DNA of 64,000 nt from Tidjanibacter massiliensis (GCF_900104605.1 NZ_LT629960.1:1116001-1180000); one strand, 5' to 3'. Shown: positions 8,566 through 18,700, numbered from the stretch's first letter. Notes: generated by a model from the letters alone, not told the origin. A program made the numbers and translations.

Positions 8566-10002
8566 ATGAAAAAACTCCAATCCATCCTATGGATGGCAGC
8601 GGCAGGCTTTCTTGCAACAGCCTGCGAGACACCAACACAGTATGAATACGTCCGCCTGAGCGACGCCGCCTGTACATTCCTCGCCGACGGAAACATACCC
8701 AAAGCCATCGAAGTGGCAGCCTCCGGGCCATGGAGTGCCGAAACGGGCGCTTCGTGGCTCACCGTCACGGAAGAGGCGGAGGGCATCGTCCTCGCCGCTG
8801 CAGACAACAAAGCGGATTCCGAACGGCGGACCGAAATCACCATTGCCTGCGGACAAGCTACCGCACGTATCACCGTTATCCAGATGGCTCCGGAACACCG
8901 AACCAACCGTTACCGTATCCTCAAAACCTTCGACATGGGAGCCGTCCTGTCGAAAAACGGACGCTACGCTGCCGGAAACGTCAAGACCGTGAGGACAGAC
9001 GACGTATGGGAAAACCGTCCGACCGTCATCGACATCGAAACCGACGAATGGATACAGTTCGGACCGCTGCCCGATGACCTCTACTGCATCGAAGTCCCTT
9101 TCGCCGTATCGGACGAGGGCACCGTTTTTTTCTATGATTCCAACACGAACGGATGCATCGGATTCGACATCTCCGGGAATGCCTTTACTCCGAAGGCTCC
9201 CGCCGGACAGACGACCATTCCGCAGGTACAGAGCATTTCGGCCGACGGACGCATCTGGGTCGGCTGGGGCCATCAGCCGGGCAACCTCTACCAACCCATC
9301 CGATGGATTGACGGAGAACCGGAGATACTGCCCGTACCGCCGCTCAATTTCCGCGACGCCCCATATGTGACAGGTGTCACGGCCCGCGGATGTTCCGCCA
9401 ACGGTTCGGTCATCTACGGCAGCACGTGGGACAACCTCGACTTCGGAATGCTCTACTGGAAAGAGGGCAAGGTCGACTGGGTCGGCAGCGACGTCCGCGA
9501 AGTGGAAACCGTACAAATAGATAACGGTATAGGAGAAACCATCGACTACCGTCTGGTAAACGGCATGATCGCTACCGCCGAATACACCAAAATAAGTCCC
9601 AACGGCCGATGGATTGCCGGAGCCTACCGGACGGAAAAACTGGCCGGCAACGACATAGCGAGAACCCAATATCCGGCCTTTTTCAATACCGAAACGGGAA
9701 AAACAACCATAGTCACGGACTTCGGCGAAGGTTACGCATCCCACGCGACGGACGACGGCCTGGGCATCATCCTGCTCGGAACCTTTCTGCCGAGTTCGGG
9801 TATCGTGTACGACATCGAGCATCAGGTGAGCCTCGGCTCCGTAGAGGAATGGGTGTCCGACAATTACGGCATCATCATTCCGACGGGGTACATCACCTAC
9901 ATCACCCCCGACCGCTCGCGCCTGATGGGCAATGTTCTGGAAAGCACTGCGGTCGGAACACGTGTCGTAAGCTGGTATGTGGCTCCGCCCCTCGAAAAAT
10001 AA
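8566..10002 (+). CDS. BACON-like lipoprotein 2 with a propeller-like body
   Basis: A 478-residue lipoprotein. The ATG at 8566 starts a lipoprotein signal with lipobox AGFLATAC (Cys near 20). Residues 25-115 form a BACON-like domain (SDAACTFLADGNIPKAIEVAAS, SWLTVTEEAEGIVLAA, ITVIQMAPE). The rest (120-470) has repeated short motifs of the type SKNGRYAAGN, SADGRIWVGW, SANGSVIYGS and SPNGRWIAGA, each followed by strands, suggesting a beta-propeller of the kind seen in YncE- or extracellular-repeat proteins. The protein is probably surface exposed. It is 65 bases from the next gene and likely co-transcribed with it. Confidence 0.75.
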   Translation: MKKLQSILWMAAAGFLATACETPTQYEYVRLSDAACTFLADGNIPKAIEVAASGPWSAETGASWLTVTEEAEGIVLAAADNKADSERRTEITIACGQATARITVIQMAPEHRTNRYRILKTFDMGAVLSKNGRYAAGNVKTVRTDDVWENRPTVIDIETDEWIQFGPLPDDLYCIEVPFAVSDEGTVFFYDSNTNGCIGFDISGNAFTPKAPAGQTTIPQVQSISADGRIWVGWGHQPGNLYQPIRWIDGEPEILPVPPLNFRDAPYVTGVTARGCSANGSVIYGSTWDNLDFGMLYWKEGKVDWVGSDVREVETVQIDNGIGETIDYRLVNGMIATAEYTKISPNGRWIAGAYRTEKLAGNDIARTQYPAFFNTETGKTTIVTDFGEGYASHATDDGLGIILLGTFLPSSGIVYDIEHQVSLGSVEEWVSDNYGIIIPTGYITYITPDRSRLMGNVLESTAVGTRVVSWYVAPPLEK

Positions 10003-10067
10003 CCGACGCCCGTGCATACACACAACAGCAACACATTTTCCAAACGAACGAAATCGAAGAAAGCAAC

Positions 10068-11567
10068 ATGAAAAAAACAGTATTGGGGGCCGCTGCACTG
10101 CTCCTCGCCGCAGCTTGCCAGCCTACCGAACAGGAAGAACGCTCCCTCAACGTATCGCCGACCGAACTCTCGTTCACCGCGGTCGGGGCAGCATCCCAAA
10201 CCGTTACAGTGACCGCCAACAACGTGACCTGGGAATACACCGTTCCGGCGGTTTCGCAGGAGTGGCTTTCTGTAACACAACAGGGCACTACGCTCACCGT
10301 CTCCGTCTCGGACAACCAACTGGCCGAAGAACGGATAGGCCAAATCCGGATAGATGCGACCGACAACAGCAAACTTCCCGCCCGCAGCGTCACGGTAAGG
10401 CAGGAGGCGAATCCCGAACCGCCGCAAGTCTCTCTTTCGGTCGAACCTGCCTCGCTGACATTTCCGGCCGAAGGGGCCGCACCTCAGCAGGTGACCGTAA
10501 CCGCCGAACCCGAATCCATGGAATGGAGAGCCGAATCCGATGACGACGCACAGGGGTGGGTAACGCTGACGCAGGAGAAGGGGCAGTTGACCGTCGCCGT
10601 CTCAGACAACCCCGAAACCCGGCGCAGGACAGGCAAAGTCGTCGTAACGCCGCAGCATACCGCCGCCTCCCCGAAAACCATCGTAATCGTTCAGGAAGCG
10701 AAGGTACTTCCGCCCTCCCTCTCCGCCGATACCGAAGGCCCCATCGCATGGGAATACGACAACGATACGGGAACCGTCATCAACATCGCTGCCGTAAACG
10801 TCCAGTGGAGCGCAAAAGCCGTCGATGACGACGGGAGCACGCTTCCCTGGCTGAGCGTCTACCAGGCAGAGGATTACATCAATGCGGTTCCGCAGCGTAA
10901 TACGGACAGCGCACCGCGTTCGGGCTTCATCGTCATTACGGCCGACCGGGAGGAGGTGGCCGAACTCCGCATCCCGGTCTCCCAGGGCGGAGCACCCGAC
11001 CATCTCTCTACCCTGACCGGCGACCTCGACCTCATGACGCTGGACTTCGACCACGGTTACTCCACGCTGATGCCGTATGCACCCGACGACACCATGATTC
11101 CCGTAAGCACATGGGACATCAATATACTGACCGACGGAGTGACGCCCTCCATGGGCGGTATCGAAGGTTCGGGACACCGGCTCCACTTCATGCCCGTCAC
11201 GGAACGAATCGAGATGAACGACGACGACATGTACATCCTCCCCGACGGGGAATACAAAATCGTTCCTGCACCGCTCGATTCCGATGGGGGCGGAGTTTAC
11301 AAAGCTCCGTGGACTATCGAACAGGGCTCGGAGGGAGAAACGGTATGGTCGAAATACATGGGATTCTGGTATCAGGAATATAAGGAAAACACCGTCACGG
11401 CCTCGGCACCGATAATCTCGGGCACCGTTACCGTAACCAAAATGGAAGGGTTCGAGAACTCCTACGTCTTCGAGTTCGACCTGCTGGACGATATCGGCAA
11501 CAGGCTCACTGGAACATATTCCGGCTCTATCGGCCTCAACGTAAACGGGAGGCAGCTTCCCGATTAA
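10068..11567 (+). CDS. Lipoprotein with two BACON domains and a third BACON-like repeat
   Basis: A 499-residue lipoprotein. The ATG at 10068 begins an evident lipoprotein signal (LLLAAAC, Cys near 16). Two clear BACON repeats follow: residues about 25-115 (LNVSPTELSFTAVGA ... EWLSVTQQG ... VTVRQEA) and 118-215 (LSVEPASLTFPAEGA ... GWVTLTQEKG ... IVIVQEA). A third, more divergent one spans 220-305 (WLSVYQAED ... IPVSQGG). The C-terminal 190 residues are an unassigned beta-rich domain. It probably forms a surface complex with the neighbouring lipoproteins. A perfect 15-bp hairpin terminates the operon. Confidence 0.8.
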   Translation: MKKTVLGAAALLLAAACQPTEQEERSLNVSPTELSFTAVGAASQTVTVTANNVTWEYTVPAVSQEWLSVTQQGTTLTVSVSDNQLAEERIGQIRIDATDNSKLPARSVTVRQEANPEPPQVSLSVEPASLTFPAEGAAPQQVTVTAEPESMEWRAESDDDAQGWVTLTQEKGQLTVAVSDNPETRRRTGKVVVTPQHTAASPKTIVIVQEAKVLPPSLSADTEGPIAWEYDNDTGTVINIAAVNVQWSAKAVDDDGSTLPWLSVYQAEDYINAVPQRNTDSAPRSGFIVITADREEVAELRIPVSQGGAPDHLSTLTGDLDLMTLDFDHGYSTLMPYAPDDTMIPVSTWDINILTDGVTPSMGGIEGSGHRLHFMPVTERIEMNDDDMYILPDGEYKIVPAPLDSDGGGVYKAPWTIEQGSEGETVWSKYMGFWYQEYKENTVTASAPIISGTVTVTKMEGFENSYVFEFDLLDDIGNRLTGTYSGSIGLNVNGRQLPD

Positions 11568-11606
11568 TCCACGGACTCCGACCGCAGGTACCGGTCGAAA
11601 ATAAAG

Positions 11607-11640
11607 GAGAAGGCCGCAACCATCGGGTTGCGGCCTTCTC
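11607..11640 (+). terminator. Perfect 15-bp stem with 4-base loop
   Basis: GAGAAGGCCGCAACC pairs fully with GGTTGCGGCCTTCTC around an ATCG loop, 39 bases after the third BACON gene. It also lies 54 bases past the stop of the minus-strand gene remnant, so it could serve both strands. Confidence 0.8.
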
Positions 11641-11694
11641 ATATACCTTACGGAACATCCGTTCCCTGCCGTCCGCTTCGTCTGCGGCCGAAAG

Positions 11695-11829
11695 TCAATA
11701 CCTGAAACTGCTGCCGCCTATGAATTCGCGCAGTATAGAAGTAGGAGGAATCTCCGCCGACGATATGTTCAGAAAGTTGTCGAGGAACTTCAGCAGTCTT
11801 TTGGCCTCTCCATATTCGGGCACCTCATT
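11695..11829 (-). pseudogene. C-terminal remnant of a nucleoside (uridine) kinase-like gene
   Basis: On the minus strand 44 codons ending in TGA at 11695 read NEVPEYGEAKRLLKFLDNF, then ISSAEIPPTSILREFIGGS, then SFRY. I recognise the ILREFIGGS ending as the C-terminus of the TGS-domain uridine-kinase-like nucleoside kinases found in Bacteroidetes and Firmicutes. A stop (TAA, 11830-11832) directly precedes it in frame. In the adjacent frame a short stretch (SRMSDVAEIK) could be its continuation after a one-base loss in an A-run. No kinase P-loop or N-terminal part is present nearby, so this is a gene fragment. Confidence 0.55.
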
Positions 11830-11900
11830 TTATCTCGGCGACATCGCTCATTCTGCTCGAAAACGACAGCCACCGTATCCTGCCTGGGGCTGCCGGATAC

Positions 11901-11938
11901 GTCGAAGGCGGCGGAAATATACTTCCGCCGCCTTCGAC
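11901..11938 (-). terminator. 16-bp perfect inverted repeat after the efflux operon
   Basis: GTCGAAGGCGGCGGAA pairs exactly with its complement around ATATAC, 15 bases beyond the end of the PG0541-family gene on the minus strand. It has no T-tract but is the obvious end of the five-gene efflux transcript. Confidence 0.7.
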
Positions 11939-11953
11939 TCAAGAAGACAGAGG

Positions 11954-12247
11954 CTATAAGGTATCGGTGATATCCCACACGAAGGCCCTCATGCCCTGCA
12001 TCTGTGTCTCTTTTTCCAGCTTGCGCAGGGCCTCCATCACACGCGGCATCTTCTCATCCTCGACCATGGCAATGATGGTGGAGTTCATGGCCGGCCACGT
12101 ATGCGTGCCCATGTGAGGCTCACCGTCGAAAGACCCCCTCCCGTGCGTCAGCGGAAAAAGCGTAAAGCCGCGGACAGTATAGTGGTCGAGCAGGCCCTCC
12201 ACACGCTCGGTAAGCGTCATATTGTATGAAATGAACAGTGCTTTCAT
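11954..12247 (-). CDS. PG0541 family transporter-associated protein (P-II-like fold)
   Basis: A 97-residue cytoplasmic protein with the start MKALFISYNMTLTERVEGLL and the segment THTWPAMNSTIIAMVEDEK. This matches the small PG0541-type proteins encoded next to RND pumps in Bacteroidetes. Size and sequence resemble P-II/DUF3240-type ferredoxin-like folds, which suggests a regulatory or metal/ligand-sensing role for the pump; this is not proven. It is the last gene of the operon, 62 bases after the RND permease. Confidence 0.8.
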   Translation of the reverse strand: MKALFISYNMTLTERVEGLLDHYTVRGFTLFPLTHGRGSFDGEPHMGTHTWPAMNSTIIAMVEDEKMPRVMEALRKLEKETQMQGMRAFVWDITDTL

Positions 12248-12309
12248 CGTTTTCTATGTTTATGATGAACGTCCGGCGGGAATCTTCTCCCCGCCGGAAC
12301 GCATCTCGT

Positions 12310-15300
12310 TTATGCTTCAGGCGTAGTGCCGTTGATATACGCTTCCCGCATCATCCGGCGGCGGCGCTTGACGCCCGCACCTCCGAACAGCGAGTACATG
12401 ACCGGAACGGCCACGAGTGTGAGGATAGTCGAGAAAGTAAGACCGCCGATGACGGCCACACCCATCGGCTGCCACAGCTCGGAACCTTCGCCGAGACTCA
12501 GCGCCATCGGGAACATACCGAGAATGGTGGTCAGCGAAGTCATCAGCACAGGACGCAGACGGCTCTTGCCGGCAGCTATCACGGCCTGATTGATACCGTA
12601 GCCGCGCTCGCGCAGGAGATTCGTATAGTCCACCATCACGATACCGCTCTTCACCACGATACCGACGAGCATAATCGCACCCAGCAGGGCCATAAGGCTC
12701 AGCGAAGTACCTGTCAGATAGAGGGCGAAGAAGACGCCCGGTACGGCGAGCAGAATGGTAATCATGATGATGAAGGGGTTCACGAAGGATTCGAACTGGG
12801 TGGCCATTACCACGTAAACCAGAATGACTATCAGCACGAAGAGCACGATGAGGTCGCCGAACGACTCCTGCTGGTCTTCGAGCGTACCGCCCACTTCGAT
12901 GAATACGTCGTCGGGAAGCACGTAGTCGGCCAGTACCCCGTTCACCTCGTCCACCACAGAACCGAGTGCGACGCCGTCGCCAAGCATCATGGTAACTTTA
13001 ACGACTCGCTGACGGTCTTCACGCTCGATGGTAGGCGGAGCGAACTCCTCAACGACAGTACCTACGTCACCCACCCGGATGGCCTTGCCCGACGAGTTGT
13101 AAAGGATGATATCCTCTATATCCTGCACCGAGAGACGATAGGGTTTGGCGTAACGCACGATGATGTCGTACTCGTCGCCGTCTTCGCGGTATTTGCTGGC
13201 GGTATATCCGTTGATACGGTTACGGATGGCGGTCGAAACGGTCGCGGTGTTGAGTCCGTAGTAAGCCAGCATGTTGCGGTCGAGCTTCACGTTGTATTCG
13301 GGACGCATGTCCTCGCGGGAGATAATCACGTCGCGGGCACCGTCGAGCTTTTCCATCTTGCTCTTGAGGTCGGCCGCAATGGCGTTCGTCTCATCGAAAT
13401 CGTAACCGAATACCTTGACCTCCACATTCGCGGCGTTGCCGATACCGCCGCCACCGCCCGAACCGCCGCCGGGCGTTACGGTGAACCGTTTCAGTTCAGG
13501 TATCTTGGCCAGCTCGGCACGCAGCTCGTCGCTGATGAGGAATATCGACTTCTCTCTCTCGTGCGCCTTCGGGAATTTCAGCGTATAGTTAATGATGTAC
13601 GAACCCGACGTGTTCATGGCCGAAAAAGCGGTCGTCTCCGAAGCGGAACCGGCACTGGCCGATACGCGTTCCACATAGGGATACATTTCGAATATCATCG
13701 TATCTATCTGGCGCGCTATCTTCTTCGTGTACTCGAGCCCCGTATTCTGTTCGAGTTCGACCTTCATGCTGATGGAGCCGTTATCGGACACGGGCATGAA
13801 GTCGCTCGGCACTTTGGTCGCCACGAACAATCCCACCAGGAAGATGACGAACACGGAGCACATCACGACCGCCCGGTGGCGTACGGCCCACGTAATGATG
13901 GATGCATACCAGTTGTCGAGGTTGTCAAGGAAACGGTCAATCGGCTTGAATATCACACCGAGTCCCTTATACGTATGCATGTAGTTGCCCTTGAGCAGCT
14001 TCGCCGAAAGCATAGGCGTCAGCGAAATAGCCGTCAGGGTGGATATCGTCACGATGATGGAGACCATCCAACCGAGCTCCCGGAACATGATACCCGACAT
14101 GCCCGACACGAGCGTAAGCGGCAGGAACACGGCAACGACCGTCAGTGTCGTCACGATGACCGACAGCCACACCTCGTTGGTACCGTATATGGCCGCCTCC
14201 TTGGCCGAAGAGCCCTTTTCCATGTGGGTGGTGATATTCTCCAGTACCACGATGGCATCGTCCACGACCATACCGATGGCGATGGAGAGCGAACTGAGCG
14301 AGATAATGTTGATGGTACCGCCCGTCAGATAGAGGTAGATGAAACCGGCGAGTAGCGAGATAGGTATCGTCACGCAGATAATCAGCGTCGCCCGCCACCT
14401 ACCCAGGAACACGAGGACGACGAGGATGACGAAGATGAAGGCGAACATGATGGTCTCCGTCAGCGAGGATATACTGTCACGGATATTCTCCGAACCGTCC
14501 ATCAGGACGCTTATCTCGATGTCATTCGGCAGATTCTTCTGAATGGACGGCAGCGTCTCCATTATCTGGTCCACAATGCTGACGGTATTCGCCCCGGCCT
14601 GTTTCTGTACGACGACACGCACGCCCTTGCGGCCGTTGATGCGCTCATCGAGCGTCTCCTCTTCAATCGTATCGCGTATCTGGGCCACGTCGCGCAGGAA
14701 GATATCGCGGCCTCCGTAACTCGTCACGAGGATGCCGTAAAGGTCATCGCTGGAGTTGAACTCGCCGTCGGTCTTGACATTGATGGTGTTGTTGCCGATA
14801 TCAATCGTACCGGCCGGTACATTGACGTTTTCGGCGGCTATCACCTGTCCGAGCTGTTCGACAGTCAGGTTGTAAGCCTCCATCTTACGCGGGTCCACAT
14901 AGACCTGTATTTCGCGCTCCGGCGCACCCATCATGCTGACCGAACCCACGCCATTCACACGGTTGAGGCGGTTGACGAGCTGGTCGTCCAACAGTTTGTA
15001 AAGACCGTTATAGCTCTTGTCGGCCGTCACCGAAAGCACCATGACCGGAATCATGGAACTGCTGAACTTGTACAGTGTAGGATTGTCCACTTCGTCGGGC
15101 AGGAACGTGCTTACCCGGTCGATGGCGTCCCGGATGTCGTTGGCCGCCACATCGAGGTCGGTACCCCATTCGAATTCGAGCGAAATGAGCGAAAAGTTGT
15201 CCGACGATTTGGAGGTAATATCCTTCAGGTTATCCACCGTGTTGAGATTGTCTTCCAGTACACGGGTCACGTTGGTCTCTATATCCGCAGCGTTGGCCCC

Positions 15301-15456
15301 CTCGTAGGTCGTGATGACCGATATGGTAGGCATATCCATCTCCGGATACATGTCGATGGCGAGGTTGCTCAGCGAAAAAATACCGAGTATCATCACCATC
15401 AGGAATATCAGGACCGTAGAAATAGGCTTCCTGACCGCACTCTCATATATCTTCAT
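12310..15456 (-). CDS. RND efflux permease (AcrB/HAE1-like)
   Basis: A 1048-residue inner-membrane pump, full length for the family. The N-terminal membrane helix begins [21 protein letters not shown], followed by porter-domain motifs ([13 protein letters not shown]). The proton-relay aspartates are in [14 protein letters not shown] of TM4, and a second set of helices follows in the C-terminal half. A Gly-rich [12 protein letters not shown] insertion lies in the second porter domain. It exports substrates from the periplasm or inner leaflet through the TolC-type channel using proton motive force. The adaptor and channel genes lie directly upstream. The substrate cannot be read from sequence. 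Confidence 0.95.
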   Translation of the reverse strand: MKIYESAVRKPISTVLIFLMVMILGIFSLSNLAIDMYPEMDMPTISVITTYEGANAADIETNVTRVLEDNLNTVDNLKDITSKSSDNFSLISLEFEWGTDLDVAANDIRDAIDRVSTFLPDEVDNPTLYKFSSSMIPVMVLSVTADKSYNGLYKLLDDQLVNRLNRVNGVGSVSMMGAPEREIQVYVDPRKMEAYNLTVEQLGQVIAAENVNVPAGTIDIGNNTINVKTDGEFNSSDDLYGILVTSYGGRDIFLRDVAQIRDTIEEETLDERINGRKGVRVVVQKQAGANTVSIVDQIMETLPSIQKNLPNDIEISVLMDGSENIRDSISSLTETIMFAFIFVILVVLVFLGRWRATLIICVTIPISLLAGFIYLYLTGGTINIISLSSLSIAIGMVVDDAIVVLENITTHMEKGSSAKEAAIYGTNEVWLSVIVTTLTVVAVFLPLTLVSGMSGIMFRELGWMVSIIVTISTLTAISLTPMLSAKLLKGNYMHTYKGLGVIFKPIDRFLDNLDNWYASIITWAVRHRAVVMCSVFVIFLVGLFVATKVPSDFMPVSDNGSISMKVELEQNTGLEYTKKIARQIDTMIFEMYPYVERVSASAGSASETTAFSAMNTSGSYIINYTLKFPKAHEREKSIFLISDELRAELAKIPELKRFTVTPGGGSGGGGGIGNAANVEVKVFGYDFDETNAIAADLKSKMEKLDGARDVIISREDMRPEYNVKLDRNMLAYYGLNTATVSTAIRNRINGYTASKYREDGDEYDIIVRYAKPYRLSVQDIEDIILYNSSGKAIRVGDVGTVVEEFAPPTIEREDRQRVVKVTMMLGDGVALGSVVDEVNGVLADYVLPDDVFIEVGGTLEDQQESFGDLIVLFVLIVILVYVVMATQFESFVNPFIIMITILLAVPGVFFALYLTGTSLSLMALLGAIMLVGIVVKSGIVMVDYTNLLRERGYGINQAVIAAGKSRLRPVLMTSLTTILGMFPMALSLGEGSELWQPMGVAVIGGLTFSTILTLVAVPVMYSLFGGAGVKRRRRMMREAYINGTTPEA

Positions 15457-15522
15457 TGTTTATCCTTGTTTCGTTTGGTGTTTGAATTGTCCGGGCAGCC
15501 GACCGCCCGGACGGATGAAAGC

Positions 15523-16560
15523 CTACTGCTGCGCTCCTTCGATGACCTGCACCTTCATGCCGTCGAGCAGACGGGCGGAACCGGCGATAACGACCTTCTC
15601 CCCTTCGGCAAGACCGGCGAGCACCTCTATCCGGTCACCTACCTGACGGCCCGTGGTCACGAAGCGGCTCTCTACGGTACCGTCGTCCTTCAGGACGTAG
15701 ACATACTTGTCGTTGGTCCCCGTCTGGCGCTGGATAGCCACGTCGAGTACGGTCACGTTATCCACCTCGCCCATGTTGAAGGTCGTGCGGGCGTACATGC
15801 CCGGACGGAGTGTCAGTGCGGAGTTACCTACGGTTACCTCCACCTCGAACGTACGCGAAGTCGGGTCGATGGCCGGTGCGATACGGCTCACCTTACCGGA
15901 GAATACCTGGTCCGGATAGACGTCCACTTTCACCTCTACCGGCATCCCGATATAAACCTGCGGAAAATACTGCTCCGACACGAAGACGTACGCCTTGAGC
16001 GGGTTCATCTGCATCACTTGATAGATACCCGTGCCGCTCATCGAGGAGAAGAGGTCGCCCTCCTCGTTGTAACGCGCCGTTACCACGCCGTCGAACGGAC
16101 TGCGGAGCGTTACGTTCTCCTCCAGATTCGATACGGTCTCCTTCAAGACATTGATATTGGTCTCGGCCGCATCTATCTCCTGCTTGGAAATCCCTCCCGT
16201 CTCATATACGGGCTTCATCCTTGCAAAATCGAGTTCGGCATTGGCAAGCTGGAGGGCATTGGTGTTGTACTGCGTCTTGTCCATTTCGGCGAGTATCTGG
16301 CCCTTCTTGACCTTGTCGCCGACATCCACGTTCAGCTTCTCGATACGGGCCGTTATCGAAGGAACGATATACGTCTGTTTGTACGCCTCCAGATTGGCCG
16401 TGAAATCCACGGACTGGGCCACCTTCTCCTTGTAGGACTGCTCTATCTTCACCGAGACGGCTTCGTCGCCCCCGCCGGTCACAGTCTTGTTCTTACCCTT
16501 GCAGCCGGTAAAAGCCACTACCGACACAATCGCCGCTGCGATTAAAAGACTTTTTCTCAT
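15523..16560 (-). CDS. RND efflux periplasmic adaptor (MFP) lipoprotein
   Basis: A 345-residue membrane fusion protein. The lipoprotein signal ends at VVAFTGC (Cys near 20). The barrel-sandwich halves surround an alpha hairpin (residues about 95-145, rich in Asn/Leu/Glu) and are followed by LRSPFDGVVTAR, the usual lipoyl-like strand. Beta-barrel and membrane-proximal domains (VSRIAPAIDPTSRTFEVEV) complete it. It connects the RND permease to the TolC-like channel. The gene is 66 bases upstream of the permease and 20 bases downstream of the channel gene. Confidence 0.93.
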   Translation of the reverse strand: MRKSLLIAAAIVSVVAFTGCKGKNKTVTGGGDEAVSVKIEQSYKEKVAQSVDFTANLEAYKQTYIVPSITARIEKLNVDVGDKVKKGQILAEMDKTQYNTNALQLANAELDFARMKPVYETGGISKQEIDAAETNINVLKETVSNLEENVTLRSPFDGVVTARYNEEGDLFSSMSGTGIYQVMQMNPLKAYVFVSEQYFPQVYIGMPVEVKVDVYPDQVFSGKVSRIAPAIDPTSRTFEVEVTVGNSALTLRPGMYARTTFNMGEVDNVTVLDVAIQRQTGTNDKYVYVLKDDGTVESRFVTTGRQVGDRIEVLAGLAEGEKVVIAGSARLLDGMKVQVIEGAQQ

Positions 16561-16580
16561 AATTCACCAATATATATTTA

Positions 16581-17990
16581 TCATTTATTTTCAGAATAGT
16601 CCGCACCGGACACGCTGTCGGTTCTCTCCGTTTCGGGCACATAATCCAAACCGATTATCTTCTCGTAATCGGCTTCGGCCGCGAGATAGTCGTAGATGGC
16701 CTGCGTATAGTTGAGCTGCGCCTGCGTCAATTGCAGTTGCGAAGAGTTCAGTTCGAGGATGGTACCCGCACCGCCGGTATAGCGTGCATTCATGATGTCG
16801 TACGCCTTCCGGGCCTGGGCCATGGCCGTCTCGTTCGCCTTCATCTTGCTGCGTGCCGTAACGAGATTGCTGATGGCGGTACGCACCTGCATGCCGGTCG
16901 ATTCCTCCATATATTCCCGCTGCATCTTGAGCTGGTCGATGGCAATCTTGGCCTGCTTGGCCTGGTTGTTTATCTTGTTTCCCGAGAATATCGGTATGGA
17001 GATGGAGACGCCCACACTCGCCGGGTACTGCCACCAGAACTGTTTGGATGAGCCGGCAACCTGGCTGCCCCCTCCCAAATCGCCGAAGTTAATCTCCGGC
17101 ATGTCGTTTCCGTAAAGACTCAGCGAACCGAAAGCGGAAACGGTCGGGATACGCTGCGCATTGGTCATCTTCAACTGGGCCTCCAGCATCCGCTCCTGTA
17201 TGTCGAGCAGCTTCAGGTCGCTGTTGTTGCTGACATCCGTGGAGTAATACCCCGTACTGTTGACAATGTCTTCCGAATAGTAATCGAGGTCACCGACAAA
17301 TGTTATCTCCACGTCGTTCGGCAGACTCAGCAACATGTGCATGTAGAGGTCCGCCACCTCTATCGACCCCTCCGTCTGGATGATATTCGGCATGATGGCG
17401 CTCAGGTTGGACTGCGCGGTGATGTAGTCGTACTCGGAACCGAGTTCGGCCTCGTACATCATCCGGGTGTTATCGACCGTCTCCTGCATGATTTTCTCGC
17501 TCTCGCGCAGCACGTCCAGCGACTCCTGCAGAAGCAGCATGTTGTAGTATGCCTTCCGCACCTCATTGACCATGTTCACCCGTGAAGAACGCGCCGACTC
17601 CACCGCCTCCGCAATCTGGGCATCGTTGAGTTTCAGGGAAGCATACACTGACGGAACGAAAAGGGGCACGTTCAGGTTAGCGGCGACGGTCACCGTATTG
17701 TCGGCTCCGAACGAAAGCCCGCTCTTGGACATCTTCTGCTTGATGATGGCATAACTGTACTGTCCCGACCCCGAAAGCGACGGGAGCAGGTTGCCTACGG
17801 TCTCCTTCCGGACATAATCCTGACGCTCTATCTCCATGTCGGCGATTCGTATCGTCGGATTCTCGTTCAGCGCTATCTCTATCGCCTGGTCGAGGGTAAG
17901 CGTAATAGTTTGCGGTTGCGTCGGCTCCTGCGCGCCGAGTACGGCGGCGGCACACGATGCAAGGGCTGCTAAAAATACTCTTTTCATCAC
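16581..17990 (-). CDS. TolC family outer-membrane efflux protein
   Basis: A 469-residue outer-membrane factor. A signal peptide ends at VLGAQ. Two homologous OEP repeats are visible, each with long heptad-type helices. The first begins ITLTLDQAIEIALNENPTIRIADMEIERQ, the standard OEP start. The second contains GVSISIPIFSGNKINNQAKQA. Two start codons lie in tandem; the second (17987) is equally possible. It forms the outer-membrane/periplasmic tunnel of the pump. It begins 19 bases after the TetR gene and so is in the same transcript. Confidence 0.93.
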   Translation of the reverse strand: MMKRVFLAALASCAAAVLGAQEPTQPQTITLTLDQAIEIALNENPTIRIADMEIERQDYVRKETVGNLLPSLSGSGQYSYAIIKQKMSKSGLSFGADNTVTVAANLNVPLFVPSVYASLKLNDAQIAEAVESARSSRVNMVNEVRKAYYNMLLLQESLDVLRESEKIMQETVDNTRMMYEAELGSEYDYITAQSNLSAIMPNIIQTEGSIEVADLYMHMLLSLPNDVEITFVGDLDYYSEDIVNSTGYYSTDVSNNSDLKLLDIQERMLEAQLKMTNAQRIPTVSAFGSLSLYGNDMPEINFGDLGGGSQVAGSSKQFWWQYPASVGVSISIPIFSGNKINNQAKQAKIAIDQLKMQREYMEESTGMQVRTAISNLVTARSKMKANETAMAQARKAYDIMNARYTGGAGTILELNSSQLQLTQAQLNYTQAIYDYLAAEADYEKIIGLDYVPETERTDSVSGADYSENK

Positions 17991-18009
17991 TAACCTGATT
18001 TTCTTTTGT

Positions 18010-18642
18010 TTATTCTATCCCTTTCAAAATATTCCCGTCTATGTACTCCCTTCCCTTCTCGGTAGTTATCCCCCTCAGAAAGAACATTATCGCAAGTTGT
18101 AACGGACGCGGCTCCGGTTTATTATCATCCACATGGGCGGAAATGACGACATCGGAAAAATCCCGGTGCAGACCATACAGGTATCGCGTGAGGCTCCGTG
18201 CCATCAATTCCGTATCGATACATCGCAGGAAAAGCCCCTGCTCAATGCCTTTCCGCAGCCGCTGTTCGTTGTTGCGGACAATCGTTTCGTGGTGATTGCG
18301 CATCACCTCATCGAATATCTGCGGATAGTACTTGATGAGGTCGAGCACCACCAGTTTGGTCGATGCCCTGAACTCGGAACTGTGGCCGAACATTATCCAG
18401 AACTCGTCTATGACGTTCGACGCGGCCTTCATCTGTCCGAGCATCTCCTCCTCGTGCCTCCTGAGATGGTAGTATATCGACTGCCTGACGAGGTCTTCCC
18501 GGTCGGCGAAATTCTCGTACAGCGTCCGCTTGGATATGCCGCAGGCGACAGCGATGTCGTCCATACGCACAGACTTGATTCCCATCTCGGAAAACATCCG
18601 CGTGGCCTCGGTTATCACCCTCTCCTTAATCTCCATATTCAT
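18010..18642 (-). CDS. TetR/AcrR family repressor of the efflux operon
   Basis: A 210-residue regulator. The N-terminal TetR HTH is clear: ATRMFSEMGIKSVRMDDIAVACGISKRTLYENFADREDLV (residues about 12-52). The remaining helices form a ligand-binding domain of no obvious specificity. It is the first gene of the pump operon, and an inverted repeat sits around its own promoter, so autorepression with release by a pump substrate is the likely scheme. Starts at 18642 or 18636 (second Met) are both possible. Confidence 0.92.
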   Translation of the reverse strand: MNMEIKERVITEATRMFSEMGIKSVRMDDIAVACGISKRTLYENFADREDLVRQSIYYHLRRHEEEMLGQMKAASNVIDEFWIMFGHSSEFRASTKLVVLDLIKYYPQIFDEVMRNHHETIVRNNEQRLRKGIEQGLFLRCIDTELMARSLTRYLYGLHRDFSDVVISAHVDDNKPEPRPLQLAIMFFLRGITTEKGREYIDGNILKGIE

Positions 18643-18658
18643 CCCCCTTTTGCAGGGA

Positions 18659-18700
18659 CAAATGTACGGCGAAAACTATAAAAACAAAAAAAGTTTTCGC
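18659..18700 (-). promoter_or_regulatory. Promoter and likely TetR operator of the efflux operon
   Basis: On the minus strand TTTG (85-88 of 18,6xx, i.e. 18685-18688) is followed 18 bases later by TACATTTG (18659-18666), a textbook Bacteroidetes -33/-7 pair. A 9-bp inverted repeat, GCGAAAACT (18669-18677) and AGTTTTCGC (18692-18700), flanks the -33 box. It is a good candidate operator for the TetR protein encoded 17 bases downstream. Confidence 0.65.

Noticed and set aside
11720-11959. A 79-codon plus-strand frame opposite the kinase remnant
   Set aside because: It runs through a terminator hairpin and has no family resemblance; the minus-strand remnant explains the coding-like signal better.
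12238-14355. A 705-codon open frame on the plus strand across the RND permease gene
   Set aside because: It is antisense to a full-length, well-recognised permease and its translation is rich in His/Arg/Asp with no protein-like pattern.
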